A stretch of 64,000 bases of DNA from assembly GCF_928381705.1 (NCBI RefSeq), contig NZ_CAKMSR010000005.1:62001-126000 (forward strand), in the 5' to 3' direction. The position numbers and the translations under genes were made by a program. The notes below the pieces were generated by a model. The model saw only the letters and a list, made by a program, of their open reading frames with translations, had not been told where the DNA came from and made no database searches. The DNA comes from Rothia nasimurium (GTDB lineage Bacteria > Actinomycetota > Actinomycetes > Actinomycetales > Micrococcaceae). Shown one piece after another: positions 45,429 to 53,884 of this stretch (positions are counted from its first letter, which is position 1; every line of letters begins with the position of its first letter).

Positions 45429-46634
45429 CTAGGAACGAGCAAGGGACTGGTAGAGCTGAATAAGGGCCTGGGCTGTTGCCTGCCAGGTAAAGTCGTGGGC
45501 GCGCCGGGCCCCGGCCTGCCCCAAAGTGCGTCGAAGCTGTGGGTCTCTCACAAGCTGTTCGATGGCGTCCGCCCAAGCAGCGGGCGTCCGCTGGGCTACC
45601 AACAGGCCGGTGGCGCCATCGGCCACCGCCTCCCTGAGCCCGTCTACCTTGCTGGCGAGCACCGGGGTGCCGCAGGCAGAGGCCTCCAGGGCAACCAGGC
45701 CAAAGGTTTCTGAGGATGAAGGGCAGGTAACGATATCGGCCTTTCGGAAAGCCTGGGCGAGGTCGGGGGTGGGCATCGAGGGAAGCAGGCGGACGCGGTC
45801 ACCTAATCCCAGCTCTTCTGCTCGGGTAGCGAGACCCTGCTCATAGCTTGTGCCGGAGGTTCCAATGATGTCGAGGGTAACGTCCAGCTCTCGCGGAAGT
45901 AAGCCGAGGGCTTCAACCAGCAGGTGAGGGCCCTTGAGGTGCTGGGGGCGGCCGGCAAAGACCAGGTGGGCTGCGCCGTCCTGCCCCTCATGAAGAGGGC
46001 GGAGGCCATCGCTCGGGGAGAAAACAGAAAGGTCAACACCGGGGGCTACCGTTACCAGCTGGGATTCTTGTGCCCCGTAGAAGTCGCGCATCTGGGTAGC
46101 CTCATACTCTGTATTCACTACCAGGGCAACGGCTCTACGCACCAACGCCTGCTCGCCCCGCAAACGCACCTCGGGTTCCGGGCGCTCGCCCTCACCCAGC
46201 CGGGCGTTCTTAGCAGCTGCGGTGGTGTGCATTGTATGAACGAGCGGTACCTGCGGGTAGGCGGCAAGGGCCGCCAGACCCGAGAGCCAGTAGTGGCTGT
46301 GAATCAACTGGGGTGGTCGCGACGCTATAGCCCGAACGGCCATAGCAAAGCCCGGAACCAGCTCAGGTAGATCTTCCTTACGGGCTCCTTCAGCCTCAGG
46401 TAGGTAGAGAGCGGTAACGGTGGCCCGCTCGTGATACCGTACCTGCCCAGCTTGCTGGCGGTCGGTTGCCAGCGTAAAAACTTCCACTGTTAGCTGCGGG
46501 TTGACCTCAAGAAGAGCAGCCAAAGAACGCTCAATATAAACGTTCATGCCGCCAGCATCCCCTGATCCAGGTTGGGCCAGGGGAGAGGTATGTAGCGAAA
46601 AGATATGCAGGTGTAGCGGAAAAGAAAAACTCAC
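45429..46634 (-). CDS. mshA: D-inositol-3-phosphate glycosyltransferase MshA (mycothiol synthesis)
   Basis: Joins UDP-GlcNAc and inositol-3-phosphate, the first step of mycothiol. The 401-residue GT4 protein has the MshA N-terminal block 'HTSPLAQPGSGDAGGMNVYI' at 15-34, 'IHSHYWLSGLAA', 'TMHTTAAAKN', 'APGVDLSVFSP' and the donor-site motif 'PSSSETFGLVALEA' near 314-327. Read leftward, divergent from alr, and followed by the phosphatase-like gene. Confidence 0.93.
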   Translation of the reverse strand: MSFSFPLHLHIFSLHTSPLAQPGSGDAGGMNVYIERSLAALLEVNPQLTVEVFTLATDRQQAGQVRYHERATVTALYLPEAEGARKEDLPELVPGFAMAVRAIASRPPQLIHSHYWLSGLAALAAYPQVPLVHTMHTTAAAKNARLGEGERPEPEVRLRGEQALVRRAVALVVNTEYEATQMRDFYGAQESQLVTVAPGVDLSVFSPSDGLRPLHEGQDGAAHLVFAGRPQHLKGPHLLVEALGLLPRELDVTLDIIGTSGTSYEQGLATRAEELGLGDRVRLLPSMPTPDLAQAFRKADIVTCPSSSETFGLVALEASACGTPVLASKVDGLREAVADGATGLLVAQRTPAAWADAIEQLVRDPQLRRTLGQAGARRAHDFTWQATAQALIQLYQSLARS

Positions 46635-46750
46635 ATCTCTACTCTACCCCTGCCACATCTGCCCGCACCCCGTAGACGTCAGCGCAGGTGCGCTACCGGC
46701 AAACTCAACTAAGCTAGAGAAGAAAAGACCCTACGCCCAAGGAGGACACC

Positions 46751-48010
46751 GTGTCTATCGACAGCCTCTACCGCGCCCACGGCTTCGTGCCCCTTGACGC
46801 CCCCACAGACGCAGAACGCCTCGCCGTCATCGACCTGGACGCCGTCGAACATAACGTCCGGCGCATCAAAACCCTCATCGGCCAGCGCGCCCTCATCGCC
46901 GTGGTCAAAGCGGACGCCTACGGGCACGGGGCCCTCGACGTAGCCCGGTCGGCGGTGGCGGTAGGTGCTGACTACCTGGGCGTAGTCCACGTCACAGAAG
47001 CCCGCGCCCTCCGAGCCGGTGGCGTTACAGCCCCCATTATCGCCTGGCTCCACACCCCCCGAACCGACTTTGCCCAAGCCCTCACGGACAACCTCGAACT
47101 GGGAGTCTCAAGCACCTGGGAACTTGACGCCATCGCAACCGCCCACCGTGACAGCGGGCAGCAAGAGCCGGTCAAGGTTCACCTCAAAGTAGATACCGGA
47201 CTAGGCCGCAACGGCGTGACCATGGGCGAACTACCGGCGCTCGCCGCCGCTGCCCGCCAGCTCGAAGAGGACGGGGTACTGCAGGTGGTCGGGGTATTCT
47301 CCCACCTGGCAGTAGCTGACGAACCAAAACGTACCGAAACAGCCGAACAGTCCCAGACCTTCGACCGGGCACTAGACATCCTGCGTTCTGCCGGCCTGCG
47401 CCCGACCCTGCGCCACCTTGCTAATACTCCCGCGACCTTCAGCGCGGCGTCCGTCGGCGCTGAAGAAGGACTGCTACGGGACGCCGTCCGGGTGGGTCTC
47501 GGTCTCTACGGGCTTTCCCCCCTGCCCGGGCAGACCCCAGCAGACCTGGGACTCAAGCCGGTCATGCACCTGCAAACCTTCATCAACGCCGTCAAGGAAG
47601 TCCCCGCAGGCCAAGGCGTCTCCTACGGCCTCAACTACGTGACCGACAAACCCACGACCCTGGCCCTGGTACCGGTCGGCTACGCGGACGGCGTTCCCCG
47701 AGTCGCAACCGGCGGGCCGGTCCGTATTTACCCGGCATCCGGCCCTGCCCGAACCTACCGGGCAGTGGGACGAATTGCCATGGACCAGCTGGTCGTAGAC
47801 CTCGGTGAACCCGGTTTGGCTGACCCCGCAGCGGGCTTCCTGGGTGCCCCCGCCGTCCTCTTCGGAACCGGCGACAACCCGCCTGTCACCGACTGGGCAG
47901 AAGCCTCCGGAACGATTAACTACGAAATCGTCACCCGCATATCCCCGCGCGTCACCCGCATCAGCGTCGGCGGATCCTGGCGCCAGCGAGACACCGAAAG
48001 CGAGCAGTAA
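46751..48010 (+). CDS. alr: Alanine racemase
   Basis: Makes D-alanine for peptidoglycan with PLP. The 419-residue protein has the PLP lysine K53 in VVKADAYGHG, 'HLKVDTGLGRNGV', 'VGLGLYGLSP', and the catalytic Tyr region 'GQGVSYGLNYVT'. GTG start with AAGGAGGA. It is about 40-50 residues longer than Bacillus Alr, partly through the N-terminal 20. Leads the alr-tsaE-tsaB-rimI-tsaD run. Confidence 0.95.
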   Translation: MSIDSLYRAHGFVPLDAPTDAERLAVIDLDAVEHNVRRIKTLIGQRALIAVVKADAYGHGALDVARSAVAVGADYLGVVHVTEARALRAGGVTAPIIAWLHTPRTDFAQALTDNLELGVSSTWELDAIATAHRDSGQQEPVKVHLKVDTGLGRNGVTMGELPALAAAARQLEEDGVLQVVGVFSHLAVADEPKRTETAEQSQTFDRALDILRSAGLRPTLRHLANTPATFSAASVGAEEGLLRDAVRVGLGLYGLSPLPGQTPADLGLKPVMHLQTFINAVKEVPAGQGVSYGLNYVTDKPTTLALVPVGYADGVPRVATGGPVRIYPASGPARTYRAVGRIAMDQLVVDLGEPGLADPAAGFLGAPAVLFGTGDNPPVTDWAEASGTINYEIVTRISPRVTRISVGGSWRQRDTESEQ

Positions 48011-48013
48011 ACC

Positions 48014-48613
48014 GTGACCGACCGCGTCCTTGACCTCGAAATTACCGGCCCCGAGCACACCCGCGCTATCGCCCTGGCCCTAGCCCCCCTCCTCACCGCG
48101 GGCGACGTCCTGATTCTCACCGGCGAACTGGGATCCGGCAAAACCACCTTCACCCGCTCCCTCGGCGAAGGGCTCGGGGTGCGTGAAGGCGTTATCTCAC
48201 CCACCTTCGTCCTCTCCCGCGTCCACCCCAACCTGCCCGACGGCCCCCGCCCCGGCGGGCCCGACCTCGTCCACGTTGATGCCTACCGACTCGCCAGCTC
48301 AGAAGAACTCGATGACCTCGACCTGGAATACTCCCTCGACCTGTCAGTCACCGTCATCGAATGGGGCCGCGACAAAGCCGAACACCTCTCAGAATCTATT
48401 CTCGATCTGGAATTTACCCGAGTGACAGGCGCAGACCTAGCCGAGACCGACCCCTACGCCCTCTACGCCCCCGGCAGTTGGGAAGAAGAAGACGAGGACG
48501 ACGGAGCCCCCGAACCACGCCGCCTCCGCCTCATCGGAAGCGGACCCCGCTGGGAAAATGCTTGGGATGAGATGGTAGAGAAGCTGAGCGGTAGCGGGGC
48601 GGAGGGCGCATAG
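48014..48613 (+). CDS. tsaE: tRNA t6A synthesis ATPase TsaE
   Basis: ATPase partner of TsaB-TsaD in N6-threonylcarbamoyladenosine formation. Of the 199 residues, the first 150 carry the P-loop 'TGELGSGKTTFTRSLGEGLG' and 'SPTFVLSRVHP', with 'VHVDAYRL' for the metal. A C-terminal tail with a Glu/Asp run (about 155-165) is an addition beyond the usual 150-160. GTG at 48014, 3 nt after alr. A palindromic repeat follows. Confidence 0.93.
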   Translation: MTDRVLDLEITGPEHTRAIALALAPLLTAGDVLILTGELGSGKTTFTRSLGEGLGVREGVISPTFVLSRVHPNLPDGPRPGGPDLVHVDAYRLASSEELDDLDLEYSLDLSVTVIEWGRDKAEHLSESILDLEFTRVTGADLAETDPYALYAPGSWEEEDEDDGAPEPRRLRLIGSGPRWENAWDEMVEKLSGSGAEGA

Positions 48614-48626
48614 GGGCTTTTGGGAA

Positions 48627-48732
48627 CACCGCGGGCTCGCGCTCGCTGCCGACCCTCTCGCATGGTTCGCTTCGCTCACAATGCGATTCACGCCAGCCGC
48701 CGAGCCAGCAGCTTCGCTGCGAGCCCGCGGTG
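48627..48732 (+). repeat. Interspersed palindromic repeat, copy B
   Basis: A 106-bp element beginning 13 nt after the tsaE stop and 55 nt before tsaB. Outer arms 48627-48640 and 48719-48732 are perfectly complementary; an inner stem pairs TCGCAT with ATGCGA. Core blocks GACCCTCTCG, TGGTTCGCT, CGCTCAC and CGATTCACGCCAG match copy A, whereas the outer arms are different sequences. Confidence 0.9.
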
Positions 48733-48787
48733 CTTCAGGAAATACCTATCACATAGTCTCCGAGCCTAAACACGCTAGACTGGTGGG

Positions 48788-49465
48788 GTGCTTATTCTTG
48801 CTCTTGATTCATCCGCTATTGCTTCTGTCGCCCTGGGGCGCCTGGACGGGCAGACCCTAACCCTGCTCGCTTCACGGTCAACCGAAGACACCCGCTCTCA
48901 CGCCGAAGTGATGGCTCCCTTCGTCACCGAGGTATTGGCTGAAGCCGGAGTAACAGGCCAAGACATTGACGCTGTAATAACAGGTACCGGTCCTGGGCCC
49001 TTTACCGGTCTGCGCGCCGGCATCGTCACCGCTCGTTCCCTAGCTTTTGCTTGGAACAAGCCCCTCTACGGAATCATGAGTCTTACCGCCCTCGCCGAAC
49101 TCGCTGAAGGTACCGCGCGGGCGTCCGGTCATACCCGTTTTCTTGTCGCCTCAGATGCCCGCCGCAAGGAAATATACTCGGCTGTCTATGAACTAACCGA
49201 GAGCGGCTACCAGTTGGAGAGCGGCCCCACCGTCGGCCCGGCCAGCGAGGTTCCCGACCTGCCAGCCTACGGTTTTGGCACCTCCCTTTACCCGGAGTCC
49301 CTGGATGCCCAGCCCGGCTTTGAGCATACCCAGCCGGACGCCGCCGCCCTGCTGGCAGCCGCTGCCCGCCTGGGCCTGACCAACCTCAGCGCCGATACGA
49401 GCGCCCTCTACCTGCGCGAATCCGATGCCAAGGTGCCGGCCGCCCGTAAGAAGGCCAGCGCCTAA
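48788..49465 (+). CDS. tsaB: tRNA t6A synthesis protein TsaB
   Basis: Inactive ASKHA-fold partner that pairs with TsaD. The 225-residue protein begins 'MLILALDSSAIASVALG' and has 'VITGTGPGPFTGLRAGIVTARSLA' and 'FLVASDARRKEIYSAVYE'. GTG at 48788. Ends in TAATG, overlapping rimI by 1 nt. Confidence 0.93.
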   Translation: MLILALDSSAIASVALGRLDGQTLTLLASRSTEDTRSHAEVMAPFVTEVLAEAGVTGQDIDAVITGTGPGPFTGLRAGIVTARSLAFAWNKPLYGIMSLTALAELAEGTARASGHTRFLVASDARRKEIYSAVYELTESGYQLESGPTVGPASEVPDLPAYGFGTSLYPESLDAQPGFEHTQPDAAALLAAAARLGLTNLSADTSALYLRESDAKVPAARKKASA

Positions 49466-49992
49466 TGCTACTGACTGACCTCCCCACGGGTCTGGCCGAC
49501 GGAGCCCAAGCCAGGGAAATGACCCTGCACGATGTCCCAGCCGTCCATACCCTAGAACTCGACCTCTTCCCGGCCGACGCCTGGCCCCTGGACATGTTCC
49601 TTGCCGAAATCACCCACGAAACCCGGGGATATGTCGTCCTGGAAATCCCTACAGAAACCGGCCCGCAGGTTATCGGCTATGCCGGGCTCATGAGCGTAGC
49701 CGACACCGCCGACGTACAAACCATCGCTGTTGCCCCCGCCTACGAGGGCCGTGGCTACGGGCGGGCTCTGCTGGATTTTCTGGCCCGCGAAGCGGCTGCC
49801 CGGGGTGCCGAACAGATGCTGTTGGAAGTACGTGCCGATAACCCCCGGGCCCAAGACCTCTACCTGAAAAACGGCTACCAGCAGATTCATGTGCGCCGCC
49901 GCTACTACAATGACGGGGTCGATGCCCTCATTATGCGCCGCGACCTGACCGAGATGACCCCTGTACAAGGAGAAACCAGCCATGACCGCTAA
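49465..49992 (+). CDS. rimI: GNAT N-acetyltransferase (RimI-like)
   Basis: Predicted N-alpha-acetyltransferase, possibly of ribosomal protein S18. The 175 residues have the acetyl-CoA loop '[22 protein letters not shown]' near 91-112 and '[37 protein letters not shown]'. The placement between tsaB and tsaD is classical. Overlaps tsaD by 11 nt. Confidence 0.92.
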   Translation: MLLTDLPTGLADGAQAREMTLHDVPAVHTLELDLFPADAWPLDMFLAEITHETRGYVVLEIPTETGPQVIGYAGLMSVADTADVQTIAVAPAYEGRGYGRALLDFLAREAAARGAEQMLLEVRADNPRAQDLYLKNGYQQIHVRRRYYNDGVDALIMRRDLTEMTPVQGETSHDR

Positions 49993-51088
49993 GACCGAAC
50001 CCCTGGTACTGGGCATTGAATCCTCCTGTGATGAAACCGGCATCGGCATTGTGCGGGGTTCCACTCTGCTGACCAATACCGTCTCGTCCTCCATGAATGA
50101 GCATGTGCGCTTCGGCGGTGTGATTCCCGAAATTGCCTCCCGCGCCCACCTGGACGCTATGGTCCCTGCCCTCCAAGCTGCCCTGGACGAAGCCCAGGTG
50201 AGCTTGGATGATCTGGACGCTATCGCCGTGACCGCAGGTCCCGGGCTGGCCGGTGCCCTCATGGTTGGCGTCTCTGCCGCCAAGGCTCTGGCAACTGCCA
50301 CCGGCAAGCCCCTCTACGGGATCAACCACCTGGTAGCCCATGTGGGGGTTGGTCTGCTCGATGACTGCGGTATTGAGGGGCATACGGCTGACTTCCTTGA
50401 CGGCTTGCCCAGCGAAGGAATCGGGGCTCTGCTGGTCTCTGGCGGGCACACGGAAATTCTGGCCGTGCGCGATATTACCGGCGATGTTGAGCTGCTGGGG
50501 GCTACCCTGGACGATGCAGCCGGTGAAGCCTACGACAAGGTAGCCCGTCTGCTGGGTCTGCCTTACCCGGGTGGGCCGGTGATTGACCGGGCGGCTGCGG
50601 ACGGCAACGGGGCAGCTTTTGCCTTCCCTCGCGGCCTATCAACCCGCAAGTTCATGGGCACCGCCGAGGAACCCGGTCCCCACCGCTACGATTTTTCCTT
50701 CTCGGGTCTGAAAACCGCGGTTGCCCGCGTCGTTGAAGGCTTTGAAGCCCGAGGCGAAGAAGTACCGGTTGCTGATATTGCCGCCTCTTTCCAGGAGGCT
50801 GTGGTCGATGTGATTACTAAGAAAGCCATGCTGGCCTGTACCGAGCGCGGTATCACCACCCTGCTGTTGGGCGGGGGAGTAGCCGCAAACTCGCGCCTGC
50901 GTCAGCTGACCGCCCAGCGCTGTGCCGAACACGGCATTAAGCTGGTCATTCCCCAGCTGAGCCTCTGCACCGATAACGGGGCTATGGTGGCGGCCCTGGG
51001 AGCCCGCCTGGTGTCAGAGGGGCGGAGCCCATCAGGCATCGACTTTACGGCAGATTCTTCCTTGCCCGTCACTAAAATTTCCCTCTAA
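49982..51088 (+). CDS. tsaD: tRNA t6A transferase TsaD
   Basis: Transfers threonylcarbamoyl to A37 of tRNA. The 368 residues begin the domain with '[15 protein letters not shown]' and have the metal ligands H116 and H120 in INHLVAHVG, '[10 protein letters not shown]' and '[13 protein letters not shown]'. RBS AAGGAGA inside the rimI end. Completes the TsaB-TsaD-TsaE set here; TsaC/TsaC2 is not in the window. Confidence 0.97.
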   Translation: MTAKTEPLVLGIESSCDETGIGIVRGSTLLTNTVSSSMNEHVRFGGVIPEIASRAHLDAMVPALQAALDEAQVSLDDLDAIAVTAGPGLAGALMVGVSAAKALATATGKPLYGINHLVAHVGVGLLDDCGIEGHTADFLDGLPSEGIGALLVSGGHTEILAVRDITGDVELLGATLDDAAGEAYDKVARLLGLPYPGGPVIDRAAADGNGAAFAFPRGLSTRKFMGTAEEPGPHRYDFSFSGLKTAVARVVEGFEARGEEVPVADIAASFQEAVVDVITKKAMLACTERGITTLLLGGGVAANSRLRQLTAQRCAEHGIKLVIPQLSLCTDNGAMVAALGARLVSEGRSPSGIDFTADSSLPVTKISL

Positions 51089-51140
51089 ACGGGGGTAGGT
51101 AGGCAAGCACGCAGGTGCGGGCGAGGGGCTGGAGAGAGAC

Positions 51141-52283
51141 TTACAGCCCCTCGATGGCCTGGGTCGTTAGATCGTCCACTACCGCCTGCAGGTTGCCGTC
51201 GTTTTCGGCAGCAACTCGGCGCTGACGCTGATAGCCAGCCCCGGCCAGGCAGATACGCTCCACATCAGCCAGTTCAGTAGAGCATCCCAGGTCAGCAGCG
51301 ATATCTTCTAGCTTGTTCAAGAGCCCCAGGGTGTCTTCGGTGACCAGGCGCTCGGTGTTCTGGTTATCGAGAATGACGATGGCCTCGGTGCCGTAGCGGG
51401 CAGCCCGCCACTTGTTCTCTTGCACGTGCCAGGGTTTGAGGGGCTCAATTCGCTTGCCCGCATCGAGCTGGCGGGAGAACCATTCCACCAGGCACTGGGT
51501 AAAGGCGGTCAGGGCCGTGATGTCACGAATAGAGGCCAGACCGTCGTAGGCCCGCATTTCTACCGTGCCGTATTTGGGTACGGGGCGGACGTCCCACCGG
51601 TTTTCGCTGGGGTCGTCGATGACGCCGGTGACTACCAGGTCGTTGAGGTAGTCCTCGTAGTCTTCCCAGCGTTCGAAGGTGAAGGGCAGGCCAGAGGTGG
51701 GTAGCTGCTGGAAAATCTGGGCCCGTTGGGAGGCGAACCCGGTATCTTCCCCTTCCCAGAAGGGGGAGGAGGCTGATAGGGCCAGTAGGTGGGGGTAGAA
51801 GTTGGTGAGCCCGTTGAGTACCGGCAGGGCTTTATCTCGAGAAGTGACCCCGGTGTGCACGTGTACCCCGTAGATGATTTGGCGGCGGCCCCAGAACTGG
51901 GAGCGGTCGAGCACCCGCAGGTAGCGATCCTTATCAACGACTTTTTGGTCCAGGGCTCGGGAGAAGGGGTGGGTTCCGGCTGAGAAGAAGGCTAGGCCCA
52001 GCTGGTTGGTGATGTCTTTCAGGACGCCGGTGGCCTGGGTGAGCTGGTCGGCGGCCTCCGCCGGGGTTCGGCAGATGCCGGTGACAAGCTCAACGGTATT
52101 ATTCAAAAATTCGCCGGTGATATGGGCCCGGTCAGGGGCTGCTTCAAGAACCTGCGGGTGCTGTTCTTGCAGTAGTGCTAGCACTTCGTCTGCACGGGAT
52201 GCCAGTTCGCGGGTTTCGGGGTCGACGAGGGCGACCTCCCATTCCACACCAATCGTGGACTGGTCTGAGGGGTGAAAAATCAT
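51141..52283 (-). CDS. Carboxylate-amine ligase of the GCS2 family (YbdK-like)
   Basis: ATP-dependent ligase related to glutamate-cysteine ligase. The 380-residue protein begins 'STIGVEWEVALVDPETREL' and has 'HITGEFLNNTVELVTGICRTPAEA', 'SAGTHPFSR' and 'YGVHVHTGV', which are GCS2 signatures. Producers of mycothiol usually lack glutathione, so gamma-glutamylcysteine synthesis is not a safe assumption; the substrate is unknown. Convergent with tsaD, 52 nt apart. Confidence 0.85.
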   Translation of the reverse strand: MIFHPSDQSTIGVEWEVALVDPETRELASRADEVLALLQEQHPQVLEAAPDRAHITGEFLNNTVELVTGICRTPAEAADQLTQATGVLKDITNQLGLAFFSAGTHPFSRALDQKVVDKDRYLRVLDRSQFWGRRQIIYGVHVHTGVTSRDKALPVLNGLTNFYPHLLALSASSPFWEGEDTGFASQRAQIFQQLPTSGLPFTFERWEDYEDYLNDLVVTGVIDDPSENRWDVRPVPKYGTVEMRAYDGLASIRDITALTAFTQCLVEWFSRQLDAGKRIEPLKPWHVQENKWRAARYGTEAIVILDNQNTERLVTEDTLGLLNKLEDIAADLGCSTELADVERICLAGAGYQRQRRVAAENDGNLQAVVDDLTTQAIEGL

Positions 52284-52393
52284 GCGCTGGCTCCAGGGTC
52301 TCGGTGCGGTGCTGGTTCTATCTTAGGGGCAGGGGCTAGCGCAGAAGAATCCGGCTCACTCTATGACGCTACTGGTGAGATAGACGTAATAAA

Positions 52394-53674
52394 CTAGGCC
52401 GGTTCGGCCCAGATGGCCAGGCGCTGGGAGGCTGCGCCCTCGCCCAGACGGGTCAGAATCAGGGTGGCTTCGCGGCCAGCCGTCCCCTTTTTCTTTTTCA
52501 CCCCGGCGAGTAGGGTGGCCCGGAGCTTTTCGGGAATCACATCGACTCCCCGCTTTTTGACGGTCAGGGTGGTAATACCCTGCTCTTTGACCCAGCGGCG
52601 CAATTTTTTCTCGTTGAGGGGCATGGTACCCAGGACGCGGTAGGCCCGGCCTAGCGGGCTAGGGGCGGGGGAGTCTGAGGTTAGGTAGGCGATATTTTCA
52701 TCAAGCAGGGTAGCCCCAATCGCTCGGGCGAAGTCTTCCACCAGGTGGGAGCGGACCACCGCCCCGTCGGGCTCAATCAGGTAGGCGCCCAGGTCAGTTA
52801 CCTCAAGCGGCTCCCCATCGGCTGACGCTGTCAGCGGGGAAGTAATCCCGCCCAGGACCTGCCGGGTGACGGCGTCCGCCCCCAGCACGGTAGCTGAGCG
52901 AGCAACCCCGGGGCGGGCCAGGGCATTGAACCAGAGCACCACCTCCACTACGGAGCCGCCGTGACTGACCCACTCAGCCTCCACCCCGCTCGGTATCGCC
53001 TCGTGGGGTAGGGCAGGCCCCAGCTTGACTCCCATGGGGATGCCCGTTGCCGCCAACTTCTCTAAGAAGGAGAAAGGAGGGGAGAAAGCCTCGGGATCAA
53101 AGATCCGGGAGGTCGTTGAACCGCCCTCCACCTCGCGGCGGGCCGGGTCCAGCCAGAGAGCAGAGACGCGCTCGCCGGTTACGGTGGTGAGTTTTTCGAG
53201 CTCAATGTCTTCCACATTGCCCACGAGTACCTGGGCGGACGGGTAGGGGGAGAGATTGTGGGCGGTGAGGGCTGCTGTAGCGGGGTCAAGCTCAACGGAC
53301 GTCACCGCTAACCCTGCGCGGGCAAAGGCGAGGGAGTCTGCCCCCAGGCCGCAGCCTAAATCAGCAACTGAGTTGAGTCCGGCCTCGACGAAGCGGGCGG
53401 CGTGGTGGTTGGCGACGGCGGCGCGGGTTGCCTGCTCATAGCCGGCCTCGGTGAAAAGCATGTGCGAGGCTTCTTCCCCGAACTTGGTAACCCCCAGCGT
53501 GCGAAGACGGGCCTGGGTCAGCAGGGCTGATGAGTCCTCGGCGCTGATGCCCCGAGCCCGGAGCCTGGAGACCGCCTGCAGGGAGTCAGCGGGGTTGTAG
53601 GGGACGAGCTGGTCAAGGGTTGCTAGCTGGTCAGCTGAGAAAGGGTGGGTGCCGGCGCGGGGGAAAGAAGTCAT
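52394..53674 (-). CDS. SAM-dependent methyltransferase with THUMP-like C-terminal domain
   Basis: A 426-residue protein with a class I Rossmann methyltransferase core: motif I 'VADLGCGLGADSLAFARAG' near 104-122, 'VTSVELDPATAAL', and 'LWLDPARREVEGGSTTSR' resembling the DPAR/DPPR motif. The C-terminal part ('WVKEQGITTLTVKKRGVDV') is THUMP-like. Probably an RNA methyltransferase, target unknown. The ATG at 53674 gives a conserved-looking start; an upstream start at 53854 would run through the repeats at 53710-53862 and I reject it. Confidence 0.88.
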   Translation of the reverse strand: MTSFPRAGTHPFSADQLATLDQLVPYNPADSLQAVSRLRARGISAEDSSALLTQARLRTLGVTKFGEEASHMLFTEAGYEQATRAAVANHHAARFVEAGLNSVADLGCGLGADSLAFARAGLAVTSVELDPATAALTAHNLSPYPSAQVLVGNVEDIELEKLTTVTGERVSALWLDPARREVEGGSTTSRIFDPEAFSPPFSFLEKLAATGIPMGVKLGPALPHEAIPSGVEAEWVSHGGSVVEVVLWFNALARPGVARSATVLGADAVTRQVLGGITSPLTASADGEPLEVTDLGAYLIEPDGAVVRSHLVEDFARAIGATLLDENIAYLTSDSPAPSPLGRAYRVLGTMPLNEKKLRRWVKEQGITTLTVKKRGVDVIPEKLRATLLAGVKKKKGTAGREATLILTRLGEGAASQRLAIWAEPA

Positions 53675-53709
53675 GCACCTAAGTTTAAGGGGTAAGCAGG
53701 GGCGGGGGA

Positions 53710-53770
53710 GAGCCGCTGAAAGCCGACTGGCTGGGGCTGGCGTGAATCGAGCGAGCGAGAGGGCAGGGGA
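53710..53770 (-). repeat. Decayed partial copy of the palindromic repeat
   Basis: A truncated, diverged copy directly adjacent to copy C. On the minus strand it keeps CCCTCTCG and CGATTCACGCCAGCCCCAGCCAGTC but lacks one outer arm. Its outer-arm remnant is the same sequence as that of copy C, which suggests tandem duplication followed by decay. Confidence 0.8.
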
Positions 53771-53862
53771 AGACCCGCTGAAAGCCGACTGGCTGGGTCT
53801 GGCGTGAATCGGGCGAGCCCTCCAGGGCGAGCCCGAGAGGGTCAGTCGGCGCAAGCGGGTCT
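53771..53862 (-). repeat. Interspersed palindromic repeat, copy C
   Basis: A 92-bp element oriented leftward, 22 nt after the MFS gene's stop. Outer arms 53771-53791 and 53843-53862 are complementary apart from one small bulge; the inner stem pairs TCGGGC with GCCCGA around further GGGC/GCCC pairing. It retains GACCCTCTCG, CGATTCACGCCAG and CCAGCCAG of copies A and B, with a different loop. Confidence 0.88.
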
Positions 53863-53884
53863 ACCCCGCCCCGTCCCCAACCAA

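Noticed and set aside
52394..53854. Longer start for the methyltransferase (60 extra residues from 53854)
   Set aside because: The extension would be translated from the palindromic repeats at 53710-53862 and has no family-like sequence; the ATG at 53674 is a better start.
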